Of a stretch of DNA of 64,000 nucleotides, positions 1 through 7,637 are shown piece after piece. The notes beneath the pieces are model-generated. The model worked only from the letters and a program-made list of their open reading frames with translations. It ran no database searches and was not told the origin of the DNA. Numbering within the stretch: the stretch's first letter is position 1; the number at the start of each line of letters is the position of its first letter. The stretch lies in contig NZ_RYUH01000010.1 in NCBI RefSeq assembly GCF_004155535.1, positions 124,001 to 188,000 of the forward strand, written 5' to 3'. Source of the stretch: Bifidobacterium pseudolongum subsp. globosum. GTDB taxonomy: Bacteria; Actinomycetota; Actinomycetes; Actinomycetales; Bifidobacteriaceae. Made by a program: the position numbers and the translations under genes.

Positions 1-254
1 ATGAGAATCTGCATTCAGCCTACACGGTGCGCAACAGAATATCCAGTAAGGGTCCACTTGAAACAACACAATGTTGTTCAGAAGCCTGCATTCAACTTTC
101 CACCTCCACTTCGGTGAGCCATATTTTGGCACTTTCGCCGTAGACATGGCATGCAGTCCCTGCACTCGCCAGCATGAGCATTGAATTCTGTCCGACGACT
201 AATGAAGTGCAGCAACCGAACGTCAATACTTCAGTATGTTACACTTAATAGAAT
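1..254. other. AT-rich non-coding left edge
   Basis: I see no convincing open reading frame here on either strand. The sequence is visibly AT-richer than the rest of the window and continues into the gene at 300-953. It holds one small inverted repeat at 62-78 (listed separately). It may be an intergenic region or the remains of an accessory segment whose other end lies outside the window. Confidence 0.5.
62..78. repeat. 7-3-7 inverted repeat AACAACA/TGTTGTT
   Basis: AACAACA at 62-68 and its exact complement TGTTGTT at 72-78 are separated by CAA. It is AT-rich, so it is unlikely to be a strong terminator. It could be an operator, but no assignable promoter lies beside it. Function unknown. 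Confidence 0.35.
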
Positions 255-255
255 T

Positions 256-269
256 CGAACAAACGTTCG
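256..269. promoter_or_regulatory. SOS box (LexA operator)
   Basis: The sequence CGAACAAACGTTCG is a perfect match to the Gram-positive/actinobacterial LexA operator CGAAC-N4-GTTCG, including the purine/pyrimidine pattern of the central four bases. The symmetry extends one more base pair on each side (255-270). It lies 31 bp upstream of the ATG at 300 and would cover or abut the promoter, so the downstream gene is probably repressed by LexA and induced by DNA damage. Protein binding is inferred from the sequence match only. Confidence 0.75.
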
Positions 270-299
270 ATGATGTTGACGCTTAGCGAAAGGAGCTCA

Positions 300-953
300 A
301 TGACCATATTCGATCCCACATTCCCCTGCGCAATCGCCGATCCCACTCCCGCAGGAGAGCGGACAGGCATCAAGTGGTGGCTTGATCATTGGACCGAGCA
401 TGACCGCCAATTGACAGTATGGACACATACAAAGAAAGGCGCCTATGCTAATGAGACCGTCAGTCGTCTGCTTTCCAATAAAGAAGTGAGCCATACAACG
501 TCACAGTTACATATCTTCTCCGCATATGGTCCTATCTTGGCAATGTATCCCAACGTCGTTGACCTTGGAGACATCATGCGCGCTGTAGGCACCACCGCTT
601 TATGCGTGATTCGTGGAGATGATTTGTCTTTATGGTCCGAAGAAGTCAGAGCTGAATTCTTGACGCAAAACGATGTCTCTGCAAGTCCCGTCATACTTGC
701 CGACAATGTCCGCAAAATGCTACATGTCACCTCCGAAATGCTTAATCTGAATAATTCGATCGGCGGCAATGGAACAGACAAGTCAATGCTCATTAAAAGG
801 ATGTTGGAATTACATGATGACGGAGTCATATTCAATCCGACAGCAATGGCTGAGTGGGCGGCTGCACATGGGTGGAGCTCCAAAAACATACAACACCTTA
901 TGAAGTACGCGTCAAACATCAATTCCGGGAAAAGACCGCAATACCAATATTGA
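300..953 (+). CDS. Hypothetical protein, probably SOS-regulated
   Basis: This encodes a 217-residue soluble protein that I do not recognise. The ATG at 300 is chosen because AAGGAG (290-295) sits just before it; in-frame ATGs at 270 and 273 overlap the LexA box and lack such a site. There is no signal peptide or membrane segment. The C-terminal part (about residues 170-205) looks helical, with a segment reading AEWAAAHGWSSKNIQHL, which could be a small helix-turn-helix-like unit, but no catalytic motif stands out. Base composition differs from the neighbours (26 G+C of 60 in 721-780 against 38 of 60 in 2221-2280, hand-counted), which suggests acquisition from elsewhere. The SOS box immediately upstream implies a DNA-damage-linked role. 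It is convergent with pyrE and they share the hairpin at 1033-1082. Confidence 0.8.
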   Translation: MTIFDPTFPCAIADPTPAGERTGIKWWLDHWTEHDRQLTVWTHTKKGAYANETVSRLLSNKEVSHTTSQLHIFSAYGPILAMYPNVVDLGDIMRAVGTTALCVIRGDDLSLWSEEVRAEFLTQNDVSASPVILADNVRKMLHVTSEMLNLNNSIGGNGTDKSMLIKRMLELHDDGVIFNPTAMAEWAAAHGWSSKNIQHLMKYASNINSGKRPQYQY

Positions 954-1032
954 TTACAAAGCTTTGAGCAACCGCCTATGCGACCAGTGTCAAAAGTTCG
1001 ACGCCTTGCATTGGAATCATTCGCGTTGAGTA

Positions 1033-1082
1033 CAGGTGGAGGGGTGCTGGTTCCCACTTGAGAACCAGCACCCCTCCACCTG
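1033..1082. terminator. Bidirectional terminator hairpin, 21-bp stem
   Basis: A perfect inverted repeat with 21-bp arms (1033-1053 and 1062-1082) and an 8-nt loop lies between the stop codons of two convergent genes, the hypothetical gene at 300-953 and pyrE. Neither side has a clear T-tract. Position and stem strength support a shared terminator. Confidence 0.75.
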
Positions 1083-1106
1083 ACATGATTACGTTCCTGA
1101 ACTAGA

Positions 1107-1802
1107 TTACGCCCCATACTGCGTCAGGTACTCCTCCGCGGCGCCGGCGATCTCATCGCTCACATACGGGGTGCCTTCGGCGGTGGAGAGTTGGCGTCCG
1201 GCGGCGAAGATCTCCTTGACGTTCGCGATCGCGAGCACGGGGAAGCCGAATTCGCGCTGTACATCCTGCACGGCGGACAGGTCGGAGTCCTTCGTCTTCT
1301 CCATGCGGTCCACGGACAGCACGAGTCCGACGATGTTGACGTCGGCCTGCGCCTTGAGCTTCGGCACGACCTCGCGCACGGCGGTGCCGGCGGTCATCAC
1401 ATCGTCGACGAGCAGCACGTTCATGCCGTCCTCGAGCGGTTTGCCGACCATCGTGCCGCCATCGCCGTGGTCCTTCTTCTCCTTGCGGTCGAAGGTGTAG
1501 CCGACGGTCACACCGTAGTTGAGTTCGAGTGCGATCGACGTGGCCACGGCGAGCGGAATGCCCTTGTACGCGGGGCCGAAAATCGTGTCGATGCGGATCG
1601 GCAGCTGTTCGTTGTCGATCTCGGTCTGGATCTTCTCCGCGTAGAAGCCGCCGAGCGTGGCGATCTTCTTGCCGTCGTCGAACGCGCCCGCATTGATGAA
1701 ATACGGGGATCGGCGGCCGGACTTCAACGTGAAGTCGCCGAATTTGAGCGCGTTCGATTCGAGCAGGAACTTGGTGAATCGATGGTCGAGTGAATCAAAC
1801 AT
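1107..1802 (-). CDS. pyrE: Orotate phosphoribosyltransferase
   Basis: The enzyme transfers ribose phosphate from PRPP to orotate to make OMP, the fifth step of UMP synthesis. The PRPP-binding signature [13 protein letters not shown] is at residues 129-141, and the N-terminal KSGRRSPYF segment is typical of the family. The 231-residue length is normal. The ATG at 1802 is preferred because GGAGG (plus strand 1807-1811) lies just upstream; another ATG at 1805 is too close to it and a TTG at 1817 is less likely. It is the last gene of the minus-strand pyr operon, about 40 bp after pyrD, and is followed by a strong hairpin. Confidence 0.96.
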   Translation of the reverse strand: MFDSLDHRFTKFLLESNALKFGDFTLKSGRRSPYFINAGAFDDGKKIATLGGFYAEKIQTEIDNEQLPIRIDTIFGPAYKGIPLAVATSIALELNYGVTVGYTFDRKEKKDHGDGGTMVGKPLEDGMNVLLVDDVMTAGTAVREVVPKLKAQADVNIVGLVLSVDRMEKTKDSDLSAVQDVQREFGFPVLAIANVKEIFAAGRQLSTAEGTPYVSDEIAGAAEEYLTQYGA

Positions 1803-1841
1803 CATGCCTCCTAACAATCATGTGAGCATTCTGGCGAGCGC

Positions 1842-2804
1842 TCAGCGCCACGTGTCGCCCTTCGCGAGTTTTTCGGTCAGTTCGGGGCGCGAGTCGAGCA
1901 GTTCCTCGAGTTCGCGTGCCACGCGGATCGGCGCGGTCGGGTCGTAGAGCGCCGCTCCCCCGACTTCGACGGCGTTGGCGCCCGCATACAGGTATTCGAG
2001 TGCCTTTTCGCCCGAGTCGATGCCGCCGATGCCGATGATCGGAATGTCCGGCAGCGCCGCGCGTACACGCCACACGCATGCGAGCCCGACGGGGAACACG
2101 CACGGTCCGGACACGCCGCCGGTGCGGTTCGCGATGATCGGCTCACCGGTGCGGATGTCGATGCGCATGCCGACCAAGGTGTTGATCATGCTCAGGCAGT
2201 CGGCACCGCCATCGACCGCGGCCTTCGCGATCGCCGCGATGTCGGTCACGTTCGGGGTGAGCTTGACGATCATCGGCTTGTCCGTCATCGGGCGCAGCCG
2301 GTCCATGAGTCGGCCCAATGCGACCGGGTCGGTGCCCACGGACATGCCGCCGTGCGTCACGTTCGGGCAGCTCACGTTGATTTCAAGCATGTCCGCGTCG
2401 GAGGCGGCGAGTTTCTCGACAACCTGCGCGTAGTCGTCGTCGCAATGGCCGGCGACGTTCGCGACGACGGTCGCACCGATCCGCTTGAGGATCGGCAGGT
2501 CGTGCTCAAGGTAATGGTCGACGCCGGGGTTCTGCAGGCCGACGGCGTTGACGGTGCCGGCGGGGCTTTCCGCCGTGCGCACACCCGGATTGCCGAGCCA
2601 CGGCACCGGGGAGACGCCCTTGGTGGTGACCGAGCCAAGCTGGGCGACGTCATAGAACTGGCCACACGCGTCCACATTGAAGGTGCCCGAGGCTGTGCCA
2701 ACCGGGTTCTTCCACGGCACGCCAGCCACCACGGTGCCATGCCGCCATTCGTGCGGCATGTAGAGGTTCGTAGGGGTTTCGTTGAGTTCCTGTTCGATGT
2801 TCAC
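1842..2804 (-). CDS. pyrD: Dihydroorotate dehydrogenase B, catalytic subunit
   Basis: This flavoprotein oxidises dihydroorotate to orotate. It is a class 1B enzyme: the active-site base is a cysteine in EINVSCPN, and the partner electron-transfer subunit PyrK is encoded immediately upstream. The FMN phosphate-binding region IIGIGGIDSGEKA is present near the C-terminus. The start is taken as the GTG at 2804, with GAGGGAAG a few bases upstream; this leaves 11 bp after the pyrK stop and gives 320 residues. An in-frame GTG overlapping the pyrK stop and earlier codons inside pyrK are possible but poorer. PyrD and PyrK are expected to form a heterotetramer that reduces NAD. Confidence 0.95.
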   Translation of the reverse strand: MNIEQELNETPTNLYMPHEWRHGTVVAGVPWKNPVGTASGTFNVDACGQFYDVAQLGSVTTKGVSPVPWLGNPGVRTAESPAGTVNAVGLQNPGVDHYLEHDLPILKRIGATVVANVAGHCDDDYAQVVEKLAASDADMLEINVSCPNVTHGGMSVGTDPVALGRLMDRLRPMTDKPMIVKLTPNVTDIAAIAKAAVDGGADCLSMINTLVGMRIDIRTGEPIIANRTGGVSGPCVFPVGLACVWRVRAALPDIPIIGIGGIDSGEKALEYLYAGANAVEVGGAALYDPTAPIRVARELEELLDSRPELTEKLAKGDTWR

Positions 2805-2815
2805 GGTGTCTTCCC

Positions 2816-3634
2816 TCACTTGTTGTCCCATCCCAGCTGGTGCGCGGTGAAGACCGGGCCGGCCTCGCACACCTTTTCACGTCCGTCGCGCGTGTCGATC
2901 GTGCACGCGACGCATGTGCCGTAGCCACAGCCCATGCGCTGTTCCATGCACAGTTGCGCGTCCACACCGCGTTTCGCCGCCCATTCGGCGACGGCCTTCA
3001 TCATCGGCGTCGGGCCGCATGACAGGATGATGAGCTCACGGCCGCGCTCCTGCAGGCCGGGCCACAGGCGTTCGAGCAGCGTGAGCACGTTGCCTTCCGA
3101 CTCGTCGATGCTATGCACCTCGTCCGCGTATTTCGCCGCATACACGTCGGCGAAATGCGCGTCACGGTAGCCGAGCACGGCGGTCGTGTGGCAGTCGGCG
3201 CGTTCGCTGAGCGCCTGCGCGGCCTCGAGCAGCGGCGGGATGCCCAGTCCCCCGCCCACGAGCAGATAATCGGCGTCAGTCCGGATGTTGAACGGCTTGC
3301 CCAACGGCCCGAGCACATCCACATGGTCGCCGGCCGTGAGCGTGGCGAATTCCTCGGTGCCATAGCCGACGACGGCGAAGATGAGGCTCACGTCGTCGCC
3401 GTCCACCTCGCTCACACCGAAGGGGCGCGGCATGAGGTGCTGCGGATTGCCCGAATACAGGTTGACGAACTGTCCGGGTTCGGTGTTCGCGGCGATGAAC
3501 TCGTCACGGAATGTGAACCGCATAACGCCCGGGGTCAGTTCGCGCACGTCGGTGACGTCCACGGTGCGCCGCGTGGGCATGCGGCCGGCCTGTTCGGCCT
3601 GCGCCACGGTATGGGAAAACGCTGTGGTTGGCAT
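2816..3634 (-). CDS. pyrK: Dihydroorotate dehydrogenase B, electron-transfer subunit
   Basis: PyrK carries FAD and a [2Fe-2S] cluster and passes electrons from PyrD to NAD. The FAD-binding motif LMPRPFG, the pyridine-nucleotide loop GGGLGIPPLL and a C-terminal cysteine cluster (GCGYGTCVAC plus a later VC) are all visible, in the usual order ferredoxin-reductase fold then cluster domain. The start at 3634 has AAGGAG seven bases upstream and gives 272 residues; the open frame runs further back into pyrF but has no initiation signal. pyrK lies 62 bp after pyrF and 11 bp before pyrD. Confidence 0.95.
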   Translation of the reverse strand: MPTTAFSHTVAQAEQAGRMPTRRTVDVTDVRELTPGVMRFTFRDEFIAANTEPGQFVNLYSGNPQHLMPRPFGVSEVDGDDVSLIFAVVGYGTEEFATLTAGDHVDVLGPLGKPFNIRTDADYLLVGGGLGIPPLLEAAQALSERADCHTTAVLGYRDAHFADVYAAKYADEVHSIDESEGNVLTLLERLWPGLQERGRELIILSCGPTPMMKAVAEWAAKRGVDAQLCMEQRMGCGYGTCVACTIDTRDGREKVCEAGPVFTAHQLGWDNK

Positions 3635-3696
3635 GGGTCTCCTTGTTCTTTCTTCTGCTCTGCTGGTGGTCGGTGATTCCAAATCTGCCGTGCGCG

Positions 3697-4650
3697 TCAG
3701 GCCAGTGCGACGCGCAGCTGGTCGCGCATGTCCTTCGCCGCTTCGCGCGCGTTGTCCGCGACGACACCGAGCGCCGCCTCGGGGTCGAGGTCCTCGGTGT
3801 ACCGGGGGTCGTTGCGCCACGCGCCGATGATGCCGCGTGACGAGTTGACGATGGCGCCGGAACCGTCGCGGTCGAACATGCCGGCCACGGATTGTGCGGT
3901 GCCTCCCTGTGCGCCGTAGCCGGGCACGAGGAAGAACGTGTGGGGCATGCGGGCGCGCAGTTGTGCGCCTTCTTCGGGGTGGGTGGCGCCGACGACCGCA
4001 CCGGTGCGTGCGTAGCCGAAGCGGCCGATGGTGTCGGCGCCCCATTGTTCGACGAGGTCGGCCACGTGTTCGTACACGCGCTCGCCGCTGGCGAGTTCGA
4101 GTTCCTGGATCTGTGCGCTGGAAGGGTTGGAGGTGCGCACGAGGATGAACAGGTCGCGGTCCGCTTCCTGCGCGGCGGCGGTGAAGGGTTCGATGCCGTC
4201 GGAACCGAGGTACGGGTTGACGGTCACGGCGTCTTCATGCCACACGTCCGATCCGTTGAACCCGGTCAGGTGTTTGGCGTAGGCGGCGGCGGTCGAGCCG
4301 ATGTCGCCGCGTTTGATGTCGCCGATCACGTACAGGCCGTGGTCGCGCGCGTATTCGCATGTCATCGTGTAGCAGTCGAGTCCGGCCGGGCCGAGCGCCT
4401 CGTACATGGCGATCTGTGGTTTGACGGCGGGGACGATGTCTTCGACGGCGTCGATGATGGCGCGGTTGAATTCGAAGTAGGCCACTGCGGCGGCGGTCGC
4501 GGCGGTGTTGTCGTCGTCATCGTCCACGTTGTGTTCGACTTCGATGGTGTAGGCGTTCATGACCTGGGTGGGGATGAGCGCCGGCGTGGGGTCGAGGCCC
4601 ACGACACTGGGGTTCTGTTTGGATTCGATGGCTTCGATGAGGCGGTCCAT
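3697..4650 (-). CDS. pyrF: Orotidine 5'-phosphate decarboxylase, type 2
   Basis: The enzyme decarboxylates OMP to UMP, the last step of the pathway. The catalytic Lys/Asp motif reads DIKRGDIGSTAAAY, with the N-terminal VGLDP substrate loop. The 317-residue length and the wording of the motif match the longer type 2 family found in actinobacteria, not the short E. coli form. AGGAG lies four bases before the ATG at 4650. It sits in the middle of the pyr operon, 56 bp after pyrC. Confidence 0.95.
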   Translation of the reverse strand: MDRLIEAIESKQNPSVVGLDPTPALIPTQVMNAYTIEVEHNVDDDDDNTAATAAAVAYFEFNRAIIDAVEDIVPAVKPQIAMYEALGPAGLDCYTMTCEYARDHGLYVIGDIKRGDIGSTAAAYAKHLTGFNGSDVWHEDAVTVNPYLGSDGIEPFTAAAQEADRDLFILVRTSNPSSAQIQELELASGERVYEHVADLVEQWGADTIGRFGYARTGAVVGATHPEEGAQLRARMPHTFFLVPGYGAQGGTAQSVAGMFDRDGSGAIVNSSRGIIGAWRNDPRYTEDLDPEAALGVVADNAREAAKDMRDQLRVALA

Positions 4651-4706
4651 CCTGCTCCTTCATGTCACTGGGTGCCGGGCGCAACCGCCCGGCTGGTGTG
4701 GGTGGG

Positions 4707-6110
4707 TCAGTGCAGCGCGTCCAAACGGTGGAACACGAGCTTGGATCCGATGATCGTCGCATAGGGCCGGCCGGTGACCTGCCAACCGTCGAACGGTGTG
4801 TTGCGCGCGTTGGATTTGAAGTCGTCTGCCCTGACGGTCCACTCGTCGTCCAGTCCGAGGATGACGAGGTCGTTGGATTCGGGGTGTTCGGTCGCGGCGA
4901 GGTCGAGGGTGCGTGTGGTCGCGCATCGCGCGCTCGTGTTGAGCAGGCCGGCGATGTCGGTGGAATGCCGGCCCATGAGGGACGCTGGGTTGAGCGCCAT
5001 GAGTTCGATGAGGCGTTCGTCGCTGATATAGCCGCCGTCCACGAGGATCGTGTGGCATACGCCGAACGCGCATTCCAAGCCGATGATGCCGTTGGGCGCC
5101 TCAAGGAACCCGAGGCGTTTCTCGTCGAGCGTGTGGGGTGCATGGTCGGTCGCGATCATGTCCACCGTGCCGTCGGCGATCGCCGCGATGGTGGCCTGCC
5201 GGTCCTTCTCGCTCCTCAACGGCGGGTTCATCTTCGCGAGCGTGCCGTATGTGAGGAGCGCCTCATCGTTGAGCGCGAGATAATGCGGGGCCGTCTCACA
5301 GGTGATCGGCAGGCCTTCCGCCTTCGCGAGGCGAATCGCGTCGAAGCTGATCGCCGTGCTCACATGCTGGAAGTGCACGTGCACGCCGGTTTCGCGCACC
5401 AGATCGATGTCGCGTTGCACAATCGCCAGTTCGGTGTCCTCCGGAATGCCCGGCACGCCGAGCGCGCGCGACACCGGCCCCTCGTTGACGGCGCCGACGT
5501 CATGGTGTTCGCAGTGTTCGATCAGATACAGGCCGGTGTCTTTGACGTTCTGGAACACGGCGCGCAGCACCGGCGTGGGCACGGCGGACCCGTCGTCGCT
5601 CATCGCGGTGACCGGATGGGCGATCTGCGCGGCGTCCTTCTCGCTGTCATGGCCGGGCATATACCACGCCCAGTCCGCCGGGTCGCTCGGCACCTTGCCC
5701 GCACGGCCTTTCGTGGCACATACACACAGCTCATAGCGCACCGGCAGCGTCACATCGTGGATCCGCTCATAGTGCTGCAGATAGTCGATGACGTTGGTGC
5801 AACCGGCGTCGAGGACCTCCTGAGCGCCCGGTTCACCCTCATGCACGCGCTGCCCGTCCATCGCCGGTACGGTGTTGGGCATGATCAGCACGTTCGTGTA
5901 GCCACCGGATGCTGCGGCCGCACACCCGGAGACCATCGACTCCTTGTAGGTCTGGCCCGGGTCGCGGAAGTGCACATGCGGGTCCTCCAGGCCCGGCGCC
6001 ACGGTGAGCGCGGACGCGTCGAGCACCACGTCACGGGTCTCGTCGGGCACGACCAGGTCGATGCGCTCGCCCGTGTCCCATACACGGATGTTGGTGAAGG
6101 TGACTGCCAT
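4707..6110 (-). CDS. pyrC: Dihydroorotase
   Basis: A zinc amidohydrolase that closes carbamoyl aspartate to dihydroorotate. Metal ligands are visible in DPHVHFRDPG near residue 45 and in the later ATDHAPHT motif; the substrate Arg/Asn segment IMPNT follows. Its 467 residues fit the class I (long) bacterial dihydroorotases. The ATG at 6110 overlaps the pyrI stop by one base (TGATG), with GAGGAGG inside the last pyrI codons, so translation is probably coupled. Confidence 0.96.
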   Translation of the reverse strand: MAVTFTNIRVWDTGERIDLVVPDETRDVVLDASALTVAPGLEDPHVHFRDPGQTYKESMVSGCAAAASGGYTNVLIMPNTVPAMDGQRVHEGEPGAQEVLDAGCTNVIDYLQHYERIHDVTLPVRYELCVCATKGRAGKVPSDPADWAWYMPGHDSEKDAAQIAHPVTAMSDDGSAVPTPVLRAVFQNVKDTGLYLIEHCEHHDVGAVNEGPVSRALGVPGIPEDTELAIVQRDIDLVRETGVHVHFQHVSTAISFDAIRLAKAEGLPITCETAPHYLALNDEALLTYGTLAKMNPPLRSEKDRQATIAAIADGTVDMIATDHAPHTLDEKRLGFLEAPNGIIGLECAFGVCHTILVDGGYISDERLIELMALNPASLMGRHSTDIAGLLNTSARCATTRTLDLAATEHPESNDLVILGLDDEWTVRADDFKSNARNTPFDGWQVTGRPYATIIGSKLVFHRLDALH

Positions 6111-6532
6111 CAGAACTCGGCCTCCTCATCGCAGTAGCGGCAACGGTACGCCTCGCCGTCCGTGCGGTCGAGGTAGAACACCTGGTCGATGCCCGGCTCC
6201 GTGGTCGTCACACACCGTGGGTTGACGCACGTGATCACGTTGACGACGCGTTCGGGCAACGTGGGGGTCATCTTGTCGACGATCCGGCCGCCATGGATCA
6301 CATCCACGGTCGCCGAACGCGCCACGAGCCCCAGCACATCAAGATCGATCGCCGTGTCCGGGTCCTCGATCTTGATGATGTCCTTCGTGCCGTACCGGTG
6401 CGAATCGGTGTTCATGATGAGCGCGAGCTTCGTGGACGCCGGGTTGATGCTCAGATACTCGAGCACCTTGAGTGCCGTGCCCGCCGGCACATGGTCGATG
6501 ATGATGCCGTCCTGAATGCTGGTGACTTCCAT
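6110..6532 (-). CDS. pyrI: Aspartate carbamoyltransferase regulatory chain
   Basis: This is the nucleotide-binding regulatory chain of the ATCase holoenzyme, which binds CTP and ATP and tunes PyrB. The C-terminal zinc site is complete: CVNPRC and, about 25 residues later, CRYC. At 140 residues it is slightly shorter than the E. coli chain. It overlaps pyrB and pyrC by one base each (both TGATG), with AAGGAGG in the pyrB tail, which favours stoichiometric production with PyrB. Confidence 0.95.
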   Translation of the reverse strand: MEVTSIQDGIIIDHVPAGTALKVLEYLSINPASTKLALIMNTDSHRYGTKDIIKIEDPDTAIDLDVLGLVARSATVDVIHGGRIVDKMTPTLPERVVNVITCVNPRCVTTTEPGIDQVFYLDRTDGEAYRCRYCDEEAEF

Positions 6533-7494
6533 CAGGCCGCGACCTCCTTGTTCTCGAACGCGTCAAAACCGGGCAGGGTGTCTCCCAGCACGGAGCTTTC
6601 CAACGCCATGCGCATGAGCATGCCGTTCTTGACCTGCTCGAAATATGCGGCGCGCGGATCGTTGTCGACGTCCTTGGCGATCTCGTTGACACGCGGCAAC
6701 GGGTGCAGCACCGCCATGTCGGGTTTGGCGAGCGCGAGTTTTGCCTCGTCGAGGATGTAGGTGTCGCGCAGGCGCAGGTAGTCGTCCTCGTTGAAGAAGC
6801 GTTCCTTTTGCACGCGGGTCATGTACAGGGCGTCGAGGTCGCCGATCACGGAGGTCAGGTCGCTGACCTCCTCGTAGGAGCAGCTGGGTGTGGCGTTGAT
6901 GCGGTTGAGCACGTATTGGGGTGTGCGCAGTTCCTTGGGTGAGATGAGGATGAAGCGCACGTTGCCGAAGCGGCACAGGGTTTCGATCAGTGAGTGGACG
7001 GTGCGTCCGAAGGTGAGGTCGCCGCACAGGCCGATCGTCAGGTCGTTGACGCGGCCGAAGCGTGATTGGAGGGTGGCGAGGTCGGCGAGGGTCTGTGTGG
7101 GGTGCATGTGGCCGCCGTCTCCGGCGTTGATGACGGGCACGCTGGCGGCTTCGGCGGCGACGAGGGCGGCGCCTTCCTTGGGGTGGCGGATGGCGACGAC
7201 GTCCACGTAGTTGGAGACGGTTTTGAGGGTGTCGCTGATGGATTCGCCTTTGGTGACGGAGGCGAGTTGCGCGCCGGCGAAGCCGATGACCTGGCCGCCG
7301 AGCCTGAGCATCGCCGTTTCGAAGCTCAGGCGGGTGCGGGTGCTGGGTTCGTAGAAGAGGGTGGCGAGCACGCGGCCGTCGCATGTGTGGGCGACTTCGC
7401 GCCGGTGGGTGTCGATGTATCTGGCTTTGTTGAGCAGGGTTGTGATGTTCGCTACGGACAGATCGTCCAATGTGATGACGCTCATGCCCACCAT
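6532..7494 (-). CDS. pyrB: Aspartate carbamoyltransferase catalytic chain
   Basis: The enzyme makes carbamoyl aspartate from carbamoyl phosphate and aspartate, the committed step of pyrimidine synthesis. The carbamoyl-phosphate loop YEPSTRTRLSFE and the later HPLPRVNEI motif are intact. I chose the ATG at 7494 (320 residues) from where homology to the family should begin; ATGs at 7485 and 7524 are alternatives, and the only Shine-Dalgarno-like sequence, AAAGGTGA, lies further up and fits the 7524 start better. It is the first gene of the operon. Confidence 0.94.
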   Translation of the reverse strand: MVGMSVITLDDLSVANITTLLNKARYIDTHRREVAHTCDGRVLATLFYEPSTRTRLSFETAMLRLGGQVIGFAGAQLASVTKGESISDTLKTVSNYVDVVAIRHPKEGAALVAAEAASVPVINAGDGGHMHPTQTLADLATLQSRFGRVNDLTIGLCGDLTFGRTVHSLIETLCRFGNVRFILISPKELRTPQYVLNRINATPSCSYEEVSDLTSVIGDLDALYMTRVQKERFFNEDDYLRLRDTYILDEAKLALAKPDMAVLHPLPRVNEIAKDVDNDPRAAYFEQVKNGMLMRMALESSVLGDTLPGFDAFENKEVAA

Positions 7495-7579
7495 TGATTG
7501 TTCAGCCGGCGTGTGCGAATGCATATCCAACGGTTCACCTTTCGCTCGTGTGGCAAGGTGGCCATGTTTGACCTCACCA

Positions 7580-7585
7580 ACTATA
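7580..7585 (-). promoter_or_regulatory. Candidate -10 element of the pyr operon
   Basis: On the minus strand the sequence GGTTATAGTTGG gives a TATAGT hexamer about 86 bp upstream of the pyrB start. It is the best -10 in the gap between glnE and pyrB; the matching -35 (TTCGCC about 18 bp further up) is weak. No PyrR-type attenuator is evident in the short leader. Confidence 0.4.
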
Positions 7586-7637
7586 ACCGCATGCCGCCCC
7601 TGTGGCGAATCGGTGCCCGAATGGTGAGGCCAACGGC

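Noticed and set aside
443..1117. Minus-strand open frame opposite the SOS-box gene
   Set aside because: It crosses the terminator hairpin and the end of pyrE, and lacks a ribosome-binding site; the plus-strand gene has a good start signal and operator.
3635..4045. Upstream extension of pyrK into pyrF
   Set aside because: The extra residues are Arg/His-rich shadow of pyrF, and AAGGAG before 3634 marks the true start.
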